Part shown: in pieces, positions 23,989 to 33,899 of the stretch
Numbering within the stretch: position 1 is the stretch's first letter
How the letters are laid out: each line of letters begins with the position of its first letter
NCBI GenBank assembly: GCA_009760855.2
Contig: WPIO01000010.1
Span: 7,513,501 to 7,577,500 of the forward strand
Reading direction: 5' to 3'
Origin: Cristatella mucedo
Taxonomy: Eukaryota > Bryozoa > Phylactolaemata > Cristatellidae
DNA length: 64,000 bases
Notes under the pieces: model-generated
Seen by the model: the letters and a program-made list of their open reading frames with translations, nothing else
Database searches by the model: none
Told to the model about the DNA's origin: nothing
Made by a program: the position numbers and the translations under genes

Positions 23989-26900
23989 CGTGACGTTGAT
24001 TCGGCCCTTGATAGGGAGCCAATGAAGCTCAGATGGAAGTGGTGTGCTGTGGGCAATAGGCTGGTCTAGCTGCAGCATTTTGCGCCAGTTGGAGACGATT
24101 AAGGGCATAGGCCAGGAGTCCGGAATAAATTTGATTGCAGTTGTGTGGATTCGATGTTTAAAACGCATGACCTGATGGCCTTTCAACGGCCAGATTCTTT
24201 TGAAGTCGTATAGCTGCCGCCGCCCCTACTTGAACACCCCTAGTAGTATTTCACTAGCGTTAAAACCAGTGGTGATAGACACGTGCATGCTGGCATAGTG
24301 CATGCCGTGCCACTAGTTGTGAGCATGGGTCAACAACTAGCTGGTTAACATATAAGCCTGTGTCCTTTTGGTATTGTTTGCGTTATGCAGCCATAGTATT
24401 TTTAGAACTTATTAGTCATGTGTTATGCATCTATATATGGATAAGTATGGCTAAGTGAGCTATCTAAGTGGTTACTACTGCAGACTTGGTACAAGTGCTG
24501 AGCTGTCAATTGAACTAGGATTCGCCTAGGGGTTTTTATTTTATTTTTCTTATCTGCTCCATGTTTGATATAGAGTTTGCATTTCCAAAACTGTCATGCT
24601 GTGAATCGACCACGTTACAGCTGTACCAGCGACATAAGAACAAAAGCAGAGCCCGACGTAATGCCATCGTCATTGCAGGCGTTGCTGGTGCATTTGTGCT
24701 CTCTCCACTGGTTGCAGCTCTGGCTGTGGGTAAGGAAAATCAACATAGGCTGATTTAACTTCTTTTACATTGCGGCAGAAGAGCCTTAGCGGCCATTGCT
24801 TGTGCCAGGCAATTCTGTATCGCAGGCTTTAGGACTCGAACTCGTGACCTGGCTCGTGCTGAGCAATGCACCTTACTACTAGGCTAAGGCCCCAGTCTAG
24901 CTTTGTTGGCTGTAACCCCTCCCCAGTCTTGTTGATCTCATCCGCCGATGCATATTTCACTGTAACTGTGGATCGATTGCTTTTGTTTGTAGCTATTGGA
25001 GTACCAGTTATGTTGACATACGTATATGGTGTTGTACCTATCTCTCTCTGTCGTGGTGCCAATGGCAATGGACATCAACCAGCTGCACCCGCAACCAGCA
25101 GCGTCAGTGTCCGTTTCGACTTCGAGGATGATGTCGCTGCTGGTATGTCTAATTTACCAGTCTGTGCGTTGTTCTGCTAGGCGAGGGGCTGGGATCGGGG
25201 CAGCCAGTGCCTAGAGTATGTTGTGAACCTTGCAGCTCGTCTGGTTGTATGGTGATCTCGACACTGTGGCTTTCATTGTGATCTTAGCCTATATGTTTGA
25301 TGTGGAAACTGGCGCGGTACTACCTGTAACAGATGGAGTGAAACTGATTGTTTTGTCATACTTATGTGCATCAGGATTTTGTCTGTTAGCCATGTCCATC
25401 ATGTTGGTCTTATTATGTTGGGCAACATCCGGCTTGTTTGATATATCATTCAGGTATTCACTGCTTCATCCTGGGTCTTCTGTATTTGCATCCATTTGTT
25501 CGTTTCATCAGCACAGCTCAATCCAGTTGAGGGTCAGCACTATGTTCGACACAACTGCAGTTTCGGTTACTGTATTGGTTTTCCCTAACCGTCATATGTG
25601 ATGTAGGGGCTGACCATGTTTACTAACATTACAATAGTCATCTAATCATCTTGAAGGAACGTTCACTAAATCAATGTACTTTTGGTCTGTATTGCATATA
25701 AATGCTTCTATCCATGTATTTTGTATAGTGTGCCAGCAGTATCGAGTGAGTGCTTGAGATTTAAACCTTGTACACAGGCCGCACTCAGAACAACTAATTG
25801 TACCCATGGCTTCTCTTTTTGAAGATCGTGATCCTAATTTTAGTTTGAGGGGGACCCTTATAGTCGATAGAAAGTTAAATCGATAGAAAGTTCTTAAAAG
25901 CCTGGCGATACGACTACATGAACCGACCAGCCTTTTGCATGGTTTGGCCCAGTGGTTGCTTGCCCCGACCAAGGCCTGGCCGAGGTTGTGGGCTCGAGCC
26001 CGTGGCATATGTGAAACGCCGGTATAGAGATTAAGTTCTCTTAGGGCGCTATACAAATGAATTAGATTTAATTATATTAAAACCCTTTTGCAAGCTAGCT
26101 TAACTTCATATGACGATTAACCTCAATATGCACGAAATTTAAAACTTGGAACAAGAGTGCAACCAATCATTAGCGGTTTTTTGCAGGCTCTACCATGCAG
26201 TAGGATTGTAACCGTACAATGCTCATTAATGCGTATTTAAAGCCGCTGTATTTAAAGCCGCTAGGCTCTGAAAGTCAGGCTGCATTTGTTAAAATTAAGG
26301 ATCAATTTGCTCATACTGTATTAACGCAGTACGCTTTCAAATTAAGTCCAAGAATTAAAAGTGGCCCCTTTGTGAGAGGCTTGGAGTATAATAATAATAA
26401 TGTTAACGATGTGCCATTTGGAACTTTAGGTGTCGTTTTCGATAGCTGCCTAAATTTTAAAAGCTTCATTCAGAAGACTGCTTTTACAGCTAGCCATCAC
26501 GTCCGATCCCTATCCAAGATTAGGAACTGTCTTCCACTGTGGATTGCAAAAAATTTAACTAGCTCCTTAGTTCTGTCTCGGCTTGATTATTGTAGTTCCC
26601 TTTTGGCTGGGCTACCAAAGAAAGCAACTAGGCCACTGCAGCTAACTATGAATATGGCTGCAAGGCTAGTCTTCAAGTCTCAGAGGTTTGAGCACGTGCC
26701 TCCTTTGCTAAAAAAGCTAGGAAGGATGCCGGTTGAGCAACGGATGCAGAGCAAAGTTCTTATGCTGACCCACAGGGCCTGCCACAGCCTGGCTCCTTCG
26801 TAGCTAGCTGAACTGCTGCATCAGTTTCAGCCTGTTCGCGCCCTCAGGTCCTGTGTGGACAATAAATTAGCTGTTAGTGATTCCTGCACTTAAAGACCGT

Positions 26901-29076
26901 TGGCGACAGAAGCTTTAGCTCTGCAGGTCCTAGACTGTGGAACTCGCTTCCACAATTCTTACACAACGACAACTACTCTCCTGCTGCAGGCTATTGCTCA
27001 CCTTTTTCAGCGGTCCTGAGCTGCAACTTCCATGCTACTCACTACCTCAACTGCTCTCCTGACTCTGCTATGCTTCCCACTTTCTCTTTGTTTCGTGAGA
27101 CGAAGTCTGTTGGGTACCGAATGCGTACCGAAAGCCGCTTAGGCTGTGAGTGCTCTATACAAAATTCTCCTGCGTAACACTCACATAGTCTTTTTGACTT
27201 TGTGGAGTTACAGACGGAGATACATTACATTACATCTTTATCCCGGCGCTTTACAACTTGCTACAAGAGAATCAGTACCCAAGGGTTAGTTATTAATGAC
27301 ATGCCATGGTATCAAGCTAGCAAAAGCAGACAAGTATCATGCTTAAGCCAGCATGCTGAAGCTAACATAAAGACACTCATGACCTCCGGTTATTGACACA
27401 TATAGCTAGTAGCATGCACTGAATTATTCACATGCACGTTTGCAAAGCACGCCCTAACATAAAAGGCAAGTTACTGGGGGCTAAGGGAAATGTGACAGGA
27501 GCCGATGCAACTTGATCTTGACTTAGTGGATGCAAGGTCATTTCAGGTGGTGACTGTATCCCAAAGTGATTACCCGACTTTTGGTCAACAGGAGCTGAAG
27601 GCTCGATCATCATAGGATTTTCATTTTAGAGGTATGACCAGATAACTCGATGTTGAGGCGAAGCAAGCACGCTGGAGGAGCTTCTGTTAAATAGACTGGT
27701 GCTAGTGAGTGAAGTGACAAGTAAGCCAATATTAAGATCTTTGTAATCGATTCTTAAGATGATATGGAGCCAGTGAACCTCAGACTAAAGTGGGGTGATG
27801 TGGCAGCTATGCCGATGACGACATACTAGACGAGCCACTGAGCTTTGCAGCTGATTAAGGCCAGGAGTCCTAAATTAAGGGAATTTTAGTAATCTAGACA
27901 TGATGTAACAATTGTTTGATTGAGCTAGTTTGTCTGTCACTGTCTTAACTAAGCCGATCCTGATTTTGGCAATACTCCTTAACTGGAAGTAGACCGACTT
28001 GACAGTTGGGAAATGTGCTCATTTAATGACTGGCGTTTTTGGAAAACTATCTATGTAATGACAAGTCTTTTTGGAAAAGTACTCCTAGATTACATACAGA
28101 TGTCATCACAGTGATTCTTGCTGAAGTAATGTGGAGGTTTTGTTAACATCAAAGGGTCTTCCAACTTTTGAGTGACTCGAGGTTGGCCCATATCTAGTAG
28201 GTTAGTCTTATCATTGCTAAGCTTTTGGAAGTTATTAGCCATTCAAATGCAAATGTCGTGACGGATATAAGGGAACCTCATGAGCCGGATGAGGAGCGAA
28301 GCGTAAAAGTATCGAAAAGTAAGTAGAGCTGTGTGTCGTCGGTGTAGAAATGAAAGCCAAGTTTGTGTTTGGCGATGACATCGGCCTGGGAGAGTATAGA
28401 CAGTGAAAAGGAGCCTGAGACAGAACTCTGGGGTACCCCCCTACTTTAAAGGCTCCCTAGATGACCGACAGCCATTTGCATCTTCAGCTTGACATGTCTC
28501 ATTGAAGTATCCGACCCTGTTTAGCATTGTAAGCAGCTGCAAACGTTTGAGTTTGCATACCTGGAAATTGTATTCTAGTCAATAGTACTCAGGATTGGAT
28601 GTTGTGTGAAGTCTCCAAACTCACCTGTTCCTCACAACATTTGCTGGGTCTTTGGGATTTGTTCTTTGTCTTCTTATGGGTACTGACACTGTGCATGTTA
28701 CATGTAACCATAGCGGGTCATGGCATATGTCAAGTGCCTAGAAAGAGCTTAAGTTCTCTTAAGAGTGCTTTGTAAATGACATTATTATTGTTGTGCCAGT
28801 GAGACCTAGGCATATCAAAAGGATCTGTTGGTCAGTGTTTTCAAATGCTCTCGATATATCCAGGAGAACCAGTAGAGAGGCTCAGCCCTAATAGTCGTTG
28901 TAAACCCGAAGCTGAGCAGTTTCCAGATAATGATTAGCTCTAGATGTAGGTGTCGTCTTCGACCGCTGCCTACATTTTGAAAATTTTATTGAGCAGACTG
29001 CTTCCATAGCTAGCCATCACGCCCGATCCCTATCTAAGATTACGAAGTCTTCCACGGCGGCTTGTAAAAAGTTCAA

Positions 29077-29150
<74 letters not shown>

Positions 29151-32100
29151 ATGATTTCGGTATACCAATAACCTGAGAGTCAGAAATGCAACGTTTTTTT
29201 GCCTTTGTGCTAAATGTCAACCTATTCTCCCCCCCGTTTGTGATATTTGTTACAGCATCGGTGTGATAAATTTACCTTCTGTCTTCTGAAGCTTGTCAAT
29301 TATTTGCCTAACCGTAAGTGGCAGCAAGCCATCACCTATTTGGCCTTGACGAGCATTTCTTGGTGTTGCTCATGATGACTAGATCTTGTCTTCCCCTGAT
29401 TTTGTTCAGGCGTTGATATGCCCCCTCAGAGCCCTCTAGTTGGTCGTACAGAATAGTGGTTGCTGTGACCTGCTTTCAAGGCAGAAACCTAATAATTACT
29501 TGGTCTAGACGACTGGTCGATTGTGACATGGTGCTAGATAGCCAGCCGACTGTTCTTACTCCATTGTGGCTGACGTTTTGCACTATTTTCTTTTTCCAGA
29601 GAGTAGTATGCAAGCGTCTGTGCCAAATCCATCCATTGCACCCAGCATTGGTGAGGCTTCGCTGTGGGCCACTAACAGCTACAGTGCTAGCATAACGCAA
29701 ATTGATGGCGCCGGCTGCGCCCGAGACGGCCGACCTGTGGCCATTACGGACGAGCAGAGTGATGTCGAGTCGGCCAGTCAAAAGGTGATGGTTGGCCCAA
29801 GCCTCGACGGCAGCTTGTACGATGCCGAGTCAGCAGCTGGTGGTCACAACAGGTGATTGGCCGAAGCACACACGCATCCTGCATTTCAGATCCGACGACT
29901 GGGTTTGCCTGCTTGCACATGTCGGTCTGCCGGTACATATGAGCATGGCTCGAATCCTTGGTGATGGCCCTGTGTGTTTACTGCTGTGTGGATCCGCTGC
30001 TGCACAACGATGCCACGAGAGATCGTTTGTTGTTTAGATATTGAAATGTAGCTTAAATGCTGAAAGTGACTATGGCAGTACCATAAGTTAGTGACCCGTG
30101 TGCAGGTACGAGTGACAACAAATCCCTTGTAAGTGCACTGTGTACTGCCCACCAATCTTGTGATATTTTGGCATAATCACTTGGGCTAGGCAGTTAATTA
30201 AGAGATCGTAGTGGCTTTTGGGTGATTAGGTGAATGCAGCTTGCCTTTCTGTAAGGGATGGCTATTCTCTGTATGCTGGATCACGCGGCCCCAGGCTTAT
30301 GTTTTGCCTATCTTAAATGTCGCATGTATGCGTATTACATGCCTTATTATCGCAAACCTCCATTGATTTCATGTGTGTACTGCAAATGTTTGTTATCTGA
30401 CTTTCTTGCTTTCATACTTATGCTGTGCAAAGGTGTGTGTATGTTACTACAGCTGACTACAGATCTGTCTAATTGGCTTAACTGCAACCAATTGTGTTCG
30501 ACCAGATCATTGCTAGTGTTGTAAGTGTAAAAGTGTGCGTCTTACTAAACAGCAACGACTTTAGAGAAAACTCGTACTAAACAGTACTCGACAACGCTGT
30601 ATTGTCAACTCAAATTAGACTTTAACTCTCGTAGGAACTATCGCCTTCTACTCAGGAATGCTTCACTGCGATTGGCTAGTGTCTAGGCTTGCACCTAGCA
30701 GCAGGAACACTACTCTGATTTACTAACCAAGGTCGGGGAGGGTCCCTAGCCTATTACCAGCACACGACAACAGTTAGGCGGTGGCACCTGCCATAGGCTG
30801 AGGTACACACTCTCACATAACGACGACTAGTGTCACAAAGGTTTTGCTTATGACTCACTGATTCATTTTCTGTTTGCATTTACTGGCACCAGTCACACAG
30901 CACACGAGTAATAGTACCATGGAACTGCACACAAATAAAGCGACTGCTGCTTTTTTTTTTTACCAAGCTGCTTGAGAGTGTAAGCTTGTAAAACATACAA
31001 TACTGTTTGTGTTTGCGAAGTCGGCTGGATTTTTATGTGACTAAGCATACTAAAGAGGTATCGTAGTGTTAGAACGAAAGAACATGTCTTGTCCTCCGTT
31101 ACATTTGAACCAGCGACCTCTTCGGCAAGAGTAGCTCATTTCCAGTCTGCTCACCCATTTGCATTAACAGATATGTCTATTCCCCACACAGCGTTCTAGT
31201 CGTGAGCTAATCCAGAAGTGCAGCTCGTGGGTTTTTACGTTACCAGGTATAGCTTTGGAGCACATGCTATCGCCACTGCATACTGTTTTGCTGAGGCTGG
31301 CTTATAGTTACCCTGTCTTATTGCGTGTTATGTGATGATGGATAGTGCTAGGTGGTGCTTATTCCCCACCCTCCACAAGGGCAAGCAGTTTATCTCGGAT
31401 GTGCTTGTTCTTTTGTCCTCATAGGCTTGAGATTCATGCTGATATAGCTCCAAGGCATATCCGTCGCACCAGTTTCAGCAGTGAGTCTACTTCGGTGTGC
31501 GTTTCCATGGCCGACAGCAAGTCAGTAGCACCGTCGACAGTGACTGGTGACAGTATCAGCGTGAAGGCTCTTGCAGGATCACTGATGACCCTCAGGTGAG
31601 TGCTTAATTAAACTCAGGAGATGAACTAGAGCTGTCTCTGTGAGCAGAGCTCGTTTACACTTAACCATATAGTTTTGGTGATCCCAAGCATGAGTTGATG
31701 ATTCAATGTTGTGTGCCTGAGCACTTGTGCATTTGGTAGTGAAATCTTAACATTTAGGTCTTAATATTTGCTTGCTTGTCCTGGGTATTAGAAATGTCGA
31801 ACCCACCGTGACGAAGCTGTCACTTCTCCCATCAGTTACTATGATCAATGTTTTTACCTCGTTGTGCAGTTTGACTCATTTTAACCGTATGAAGTCCACT
31901 GGATCGTCCACATTGACAAGCGAAAGTATGCATCGTCTGTGCCCTAAGCTCTGGCAATTTCATGCATGGTAACGTTTCCATTGTTTGCACTTGCAGGGAA
32001 AAGGACGGCTCAGCATTGCTTTCAACATGCCCATCAATCGACCAAGGCACAATCAATGATGACGAGGGGAAGACCCGCAGCACATATGAACACAATCCTA

Positions 32101-32783
32101 GCTCCACAGATGCACCGAAGCACAAATGTCGTTCGTCGAGCCACGGCTCTCCTGTATCGAATCGCAGTGTGACATTTGCTCCGGCGTTAGAGGAGCATCT
32201 AATTGCTCGGCACTCAAGCATCAAACTCGTGAAAAGGCGTGAGAAGCCTACTGAGAAATCCATTCTAGAGCAGAGCACTACAGTCCATAGCAGCAGCCCC
32301 TGTTCACCACAATGCAATCTGGTGCCTCCAGCTGAAGCAGGTTTATCAAATGCCGTGGGCCCCTTCCATCTGCACAAGCCTGGGTGCGTGACTGGTGCTG
32401 GCGACTGCTGCACAGGTCCGAGCACGTCAAGCAAGCTACTTTGGGACAGTCACTACTGTAGAGCCACAGCTACTACAGCGATGTCTACGTCCTGCAGCAG
32501 CCGAGAGGCCCAGTCCACTGTCGAGCTACCAATAGACACTTCAGCTATGCCATATTCTCGAAGTAATGGGAGCAGATGCCATGATCGTTCAACCGCTCCC
32601 CCTGACTCGGCTGATCACCTGGTTGCGAGTCCAGCCATGGAAATCAAAGTGACACCAACTGTTGATTGCAAAAGTTTCTTACCGTGTGAAGTCGGTCTCA
32701 GCGTAGAAAATGCCCGACTGTGGAGGAGAATGAGCTGTGAAATTGCAATGGAAAACGGTCTGCCTGCTGAAGATATAGTGTGA
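9312..32783 (+). CDS. RNF19: RNF19-type RBR E3 ubiquitin ligase (Dorfin family), nine exons
   Basis: Exons: 9312-9904, 16948-17147, 19971-20115, 21406-21568, 24621-24729, 24993-25142, 29600-29852, 31425-31595, 31997-32783. All introns are GT-AG, phases agree at each junction, and the sum is 2571 nt (856 aa), close to vertebrate RNF19A length. RING1 spans about 105-152 (CPLC...CPEC), IBR about 167-237 and RING2 271-302. The catalytic Cys that accepts ubiquitin from an E2 is predicted at C286 in GSCNHMTC. Two hydrophobic segments (about 331-363 and 382-424) match the membrane anchors of RNF19A/B, and [11 protein letters not shown] is strongly family-like. The tail is Ser/Thr-rich and less conserved. 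The first ATG of the frame is 9312 (weak Kozak context); 9321 is an alternative. A or B paralogy cannot be decided. The known role is membrane-linked ubiquitination; substrates here are unknown. Confidence 0.93.
10284..10710 (-). other. Unassigned minus-strand open frame in RNF19 intron 1
   Basis: A 128-codon frame (10670-10284) carries coding-like text such as [15 protein letters not shown] and [19 protein letters not shown]. Just upstream, in another frame, is [20 protein letters not shown], suggesting one frame shifted by an indel. I recognise no family. A decayed transposable-element gene is a guess. Confidence 0.3.
11185..11325 (+). mobile_element. tRNA-derived SINE, family S1 (nested in LINE B)
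   Basis: A weakly kept tRNA head (GACCAAGGTCGTGAATTTGA) is followed by the family tail (AAAGCGCCTGGATAGAGATT, then GGGCACTATACAAATGAATT). Confidence 0.65.
11340..11431 (+). repeat. LINE-type 3' hairpin tail ending in (ATT)n
   Basis: GTAAAGCATCTAGGAAGAGA...TTCTCTGAGGGCACTTTATC followed by ATT repeats (11398-11431). Same hairpin as at 15801-15835. Confidence 0.65.
11931..13520 (-). mobile_element. Tc1/mariner element, about 1.59 kb, both terminal inverted repeats present, inactive
   Basis: The left end is TACACTGCCCTCCAAAAGTC (11931-11950). The right end (about 13478-13520) carries the diverged reverse complement, TTTGGGAGGGCAGTG. The minus strand encodes transposase parts. The helix-turn-helix region lies at 13133-12816 ([28 protein letters not shown]). 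The DDE region lies at 12574-12284 ([28 protein letters not shown]). A stop replaces the residue after SPDL at 12286-12284, before AIEHLW, and frames are broken between the parts. A related copy begins at 62772. It lies within RNF19 intron 1 in opposite orientation. Confidence 0.88.
13819..13990 (-). mobile_element. tRNA-derived SINE, family S2
   Basis: Minus-strand copy: AGCTGATTTAACAGCCTC end at 13829-13846, body GGATCGCCCACCACAGG, and B-box complement ATTCGAACCCACGAC. Confidence 0.7.
15055..15862 (+). mobile_element. LINE family B, 3' part with hairpin tail
   Basis: The plus frame shows the post-RT region typical of CR1/L2/Rex-type elements: [20 protein letters not shown], then [15 protein letters not shown] and [10 protein letters not shown], in shifted frames. 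The 3' end carries a hairpin (GCGCCTAGAAAGAGA, TTCTCTGAGCGCGC; 15801-15835) and ATT repeats. It is 5'-truncated. Confidence 0.8.
15940..16560 (-). mobile_element. LINE family C, 3' fragment
   Basis: The sequence collinearly matches the copy at 27225-28010 (for example GCCAGCATGCTAAAGCAAAC against GCCAGCATGCTGAAGCTAAC). The ATT-type tail is at 15945. No open frame of note. Confidence 0.65.
16948..17147 (+). CDS. RNF19: RNF19 exon 2: IBR domain
   Basis: Residues 199-264: [21 protein letters not shown] and [14 protein letters not shown] give the IBR zinc ligands. Acceptor is ATACAG|G, donor CCA|GTAAGA. Confidence 0.95.
17318..19500 (-). mobile_element. Degenerate long LINE, family B, in RNF19 intron 2
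   Basis: On the minus strand a possible endonuclease start lies near 19470-19330 ([19 protein letters not shown] resembles the ISETWL segment). A reverse-transcriptase start lies at 18115-17940 ([15 protein letters not shown]). Carboxy-terminal sequence at about 17840-17520 matches 36480-36890. The hairpin tail is at 17318-17385. Frames are heavily broken. Confidence 0.6.
19971..20115 (+). CDS. RNF19: RNF19 exon 3: RING2 with catalytic cysteine
   Basis: Residues 266-312 encode [22 protein letters not shown] and FCWLC. C286 aligns with the catalytic Cys of RBR ligases (parkin C431 by family knowledge). Acceptor is TATTGCAG|GA, donor CTAAG|GTAAAC. Confidence 0.95.
20116..21405 (+). other. RNF19 intron 3, unassigned frames inside
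   Basis: No repeat family recognised. Overlapping open frames of 96-134 codons occur on both strands at 20432-20987; none shows a known motif. Confidence 0.4.
21406..21568 (+). CDS. RNF19: RNF19 exon 4: first membrane segment
   Basis: Residues 314-367. [18 protein letters not shown] is near-identical to the vertebrate family and leads into a hydrophobic run ([20 protein letters not shown]). Donor is TGG|GTGAGT, phase 0. Confidence 0.95.
22442..22605 (-). mobile_element. tRNA-derived SINE, family S2
   Basis: Minus-strand copy: AGCTGATTTAACAGCCTC at 22445-22462, followed by the diverged body and head. Confidence 0.7.
23720..24185 (-). mobile_element. LINE family C fragment with internal (GA)n/(CT)n expansion
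   Basis: The minus frame contains [13 protein letters not shown] followed directly by a long Leu-Ser run encoded by (CT)n at 23919-23987. The tract replaces the place where related LINEs encode a leucine-rich segment. The flanking sequence matches 1-300. Confidence 0.65.
23919..23987. repeat. (GA)n microsatellite
   Basis: About 34 uninterrupted GA dinucleotides. Confidence 0.98.
24621..24729 (+). CDS. RNF19: RNF19 exon 5: second hydrophobic segment, first part
   Basis: Residues 368-403: [14 protein letters not shown] basic loop, then [19 protein letters not shown]. Acceptor is GTTACAG|CTG, donor GTGG|GTAAGG. Confidence 0.93.
24730..24992 (+). other. RNF19 intron 5 (263 nt), largely an S2 SINE
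   Basis: The shortest intron of the gene. An S2 SINE on the minus strand fills about 24747-24890, starting roughly 17 nt after the donor. Confidence 0.8.
24747..24890 (-). mobile_element. tRNA-derived SINE, family S2 (diverged)
   Basis: Starts TAGGCTGATTTAAC; contains AGAGCCTTAGCGGCC and the B-box complement ACTCGAACTCGTGACC. Confidence 0.6.
24993..25142 (+). CDS. RNF19: RNF19 exon 6: end of second membrane segment and juxtamembrane region
   Basis: Residues 405-453 include [20 protein letters not shown], a hallmark of the family, then a Gly/Asn/Pro linker and [11 protein letters not shown]. Acceptor is TTGTAG|CT, donor GCTG|GTATGT. Confidence 0.93.
25938..26065 (+). mobile_element. tRNA-derived SINE, family S1
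   Basis: CCCCGACCAAGGCCTGGCCG head, B-box-like GGGCTCGAGCCC, and a GCGCTATACAAATGAATT end preceded by the shared hairpin. Confidence 0.75.
26405..27225 (+). mobile_element. LINE family A, 3' part
   Basis: The plus frame reads [36 protein letters not shown] and SLAPS, then stops at 26801. It matches 4952-4010 of the minus-strand copy, extends to the same 3' end, and is 5'-truncated. Confidence 0.8.
27225..28990 (-). mobile_element. LINE family C with RT motifs
   Basis: Minus strand: a motif A-like [17 protein letters not shown] lies near 28880-28810. [16 protein letters not shown] is near 28430-28380. The catalytic motif YTDDTQLY at 28346-28323 keeps both aspartates. The frame is interrupted, including by a foreign 3' tail at 28720-28795. 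The tail abuts LINE A's tail at 27225. Confidence 0.7.
28720..28795 (+). repeat. LINE/SINE-type 3' hairpin tail
   Basis: AAGTGCCTAGAAAGAGCTTA, then TTCTCTTAAGAGTGCTTTG and an ATT-rich end. It interrupts LINE C. Confidence 0.6.
28940..29078 (+). mobile_element. LINE family A fragment
   Basis: GGTGTCGTCTTCGACCGCTG and GCTAGCCATCACGCCCGATC match 26430-26560. It ends directly in the (CT)n tract. Confidence 0.65.
29079..29148. repeat. (CT)n microsatellite
   Basis: About 34 uninterrupted CT dinucleotides at the end of a LINE A fragment. Confidence 0.98.
29600..29852 (+). CDS. RNF19: RNF19 exon 7
   Basis: Residues 455-537 of the cytosolic tail; [14 protein letters not shown] resembles the NPSIGEGSVGG segment of RNF19A. 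Acceptor is TTTTTCCAG|AG, donor AACAG|GTGATT. Confidence 0.88.
30560..30845 (-). repeat. Interspersed repeat family D, inverted copy
   Basis: Its reverse complement matches 1310-1570 almost end to end (shared GTGAGAGTGTGTAC, CCGCCTAACTGTTGTCG, TTCCTGCTGCTAGG). It lies in RNF19 intron 7. Confidence 0.6.
31425..31595 (+). CDS. RNF19: RNF19 exon 8
   Basis: Residues 539-594: [14 protein letters not shown] and [11 protein letters not shown] parallel LEVQADVQ and STKAMAGSIL of RNF19A. Acceptor is CTCATAG|G, donor CTCAG|GTGAGT. Confidence 0.9.
31997..32783 (+). CDS. RNF19: RNF19 exon 9 (last): Ser/Thr-rich tail and stop
   Basis: Residues 596-856, then TGA at 32781. A basic stretch ([13 protein letters not shown]) and [12 protein letters not shown] near the end recall the MELKVAIQT end of RNF19A; about 50 further residues follow. 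Acceptor is ACTTGCAG|G. Confidence 0.9.
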
Positions 32784-33061
32784 GTGTTCGTCTGTTTCCT
32801 CAATCTATGGCCATTGTATTGGATCATCCTTATTGCTCTGGTCAGTAGCAAGGAGCAGATATAATCGAAGGAGTGAAAACTAGTGCAGAGCTTATTTTAT
32901 ATTCCTACGTCAATTTTCGCTATTATTGACACAATATTAGCATGATGAAGCACAAAATGCTTTTGACCAAGGCTAAGGCTGCTTGTTACACTGGATTTGC
33001 TGTCCTAAGCTATTGAAGCTTGACATCGGTGGTTTTGAAATACAGTTTTGCTATTGACTCT

Positions 33062-33067
33062 AATAAA
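33062..33067 (+). terminator. Candidate polyadenylation signal of RNF19
   Basis: AATAAA, 279 nt after the stop codon. Confidence 0.5.
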
Positions 33068-33624
33068 TGCTGCTAAATCAAGCCCTGTGCACCTTACTAT
33101 AGTTTCGTGGTAGTACCATGCTTTGCTGATTCAAACTGTTGGTGGAAGAAGTGTGGGCATCCCCATAGTTTTTCAAGGATCGGAACCGTATATGACCTTG
33201 GCTGTTCCCAGTGACTGCTCTTATTGACCCTATGTTTACTGTAGCTGTCGATACTTAGCCAGAATTTTTTTTCTTGTAGCCCTCAAACAGGGAACACCAA
33301 ACGAGGAAGTAGCAAGTTAACACCATAGGCTATTTAAAAAATTAAAAAAAGAACTTTTGTGTTTTTGCAAAGGGTGTGGTACTTAATAATCGGTCGTTTT
33401 TCCATGTATCTGAAGTACTTAGTATGTGCTTACTATGCTGTCTTGTTTTGGAGTAATATGACATGTTAAGATGTCAGAAGAGACTAGTTGCTTGAAGCTT
33501 GTCTGCTTCTATGACTCAATAACTAATCGACTAACCAAAGTATAGTATCGGCTTCATTTAGACACGGTGCCTTCCCTGGCAAAGCTTAGGTAATCGATAA
33601 TACAATGGAAATGTGTAGTGAATG

Positions 33625-33890
33625 TGTTGTGTTCGCCTGCAGCTTCTGCTGTAATTAGCGAAGCGTCTGACTAATGCACATGCCTCACCTGTGGCCAATA
33701 GTTGAGCCATTGAAACAGCAGTGTCGGGCCACTAATGCAGATTATACTTCGTGTCGTCTGGTGCGATTGATCGAGCTCTCTTATATGTGCCCGTCGAGAC
33801 GAATAAAGCAGTCGTTTACTGCGCACGTGCGCCCTGTTGTCTCCATGAGACTCCCACTAGAGCAGCCGCCGGTGCCACTGACATACAACA
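33625..33890 (+). repeat. LTR-like repeat, copy 1
   Basis: About 266 bp starting TGTTGTG and ending ACATACAACA, with an internal AATAAA (CGAATAAAGCAG). It is strongly similar to the reverse complement of 38895-39175. No target-site duplication was seen. Confidence 0.55.
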
Positions 33891-33899
33891 GTTGCCTAG

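Larger units (their letters stand above)
21569..24620 (+). other. RNF19 intron 4
   Basis: Holds an S2 SINE (22442-22605) and a LINE C fragment with a (GA)n tract (23720-24185). Elsewhere I see nothing nameable; open frames near 21570-22430 and 22830-23310 are unsupported. Confidence 0.6.
25143..29599 (+). other. RNF19 intron 6 (4.5 kb), repeat-filled
   Basis: Contains an S1 SINE, LINE A, LINE C, a second LINE A piece and a (CT)n tract (separate entries). The interval 25143-25930 shows nothing I can name. Confidence 0.75.
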
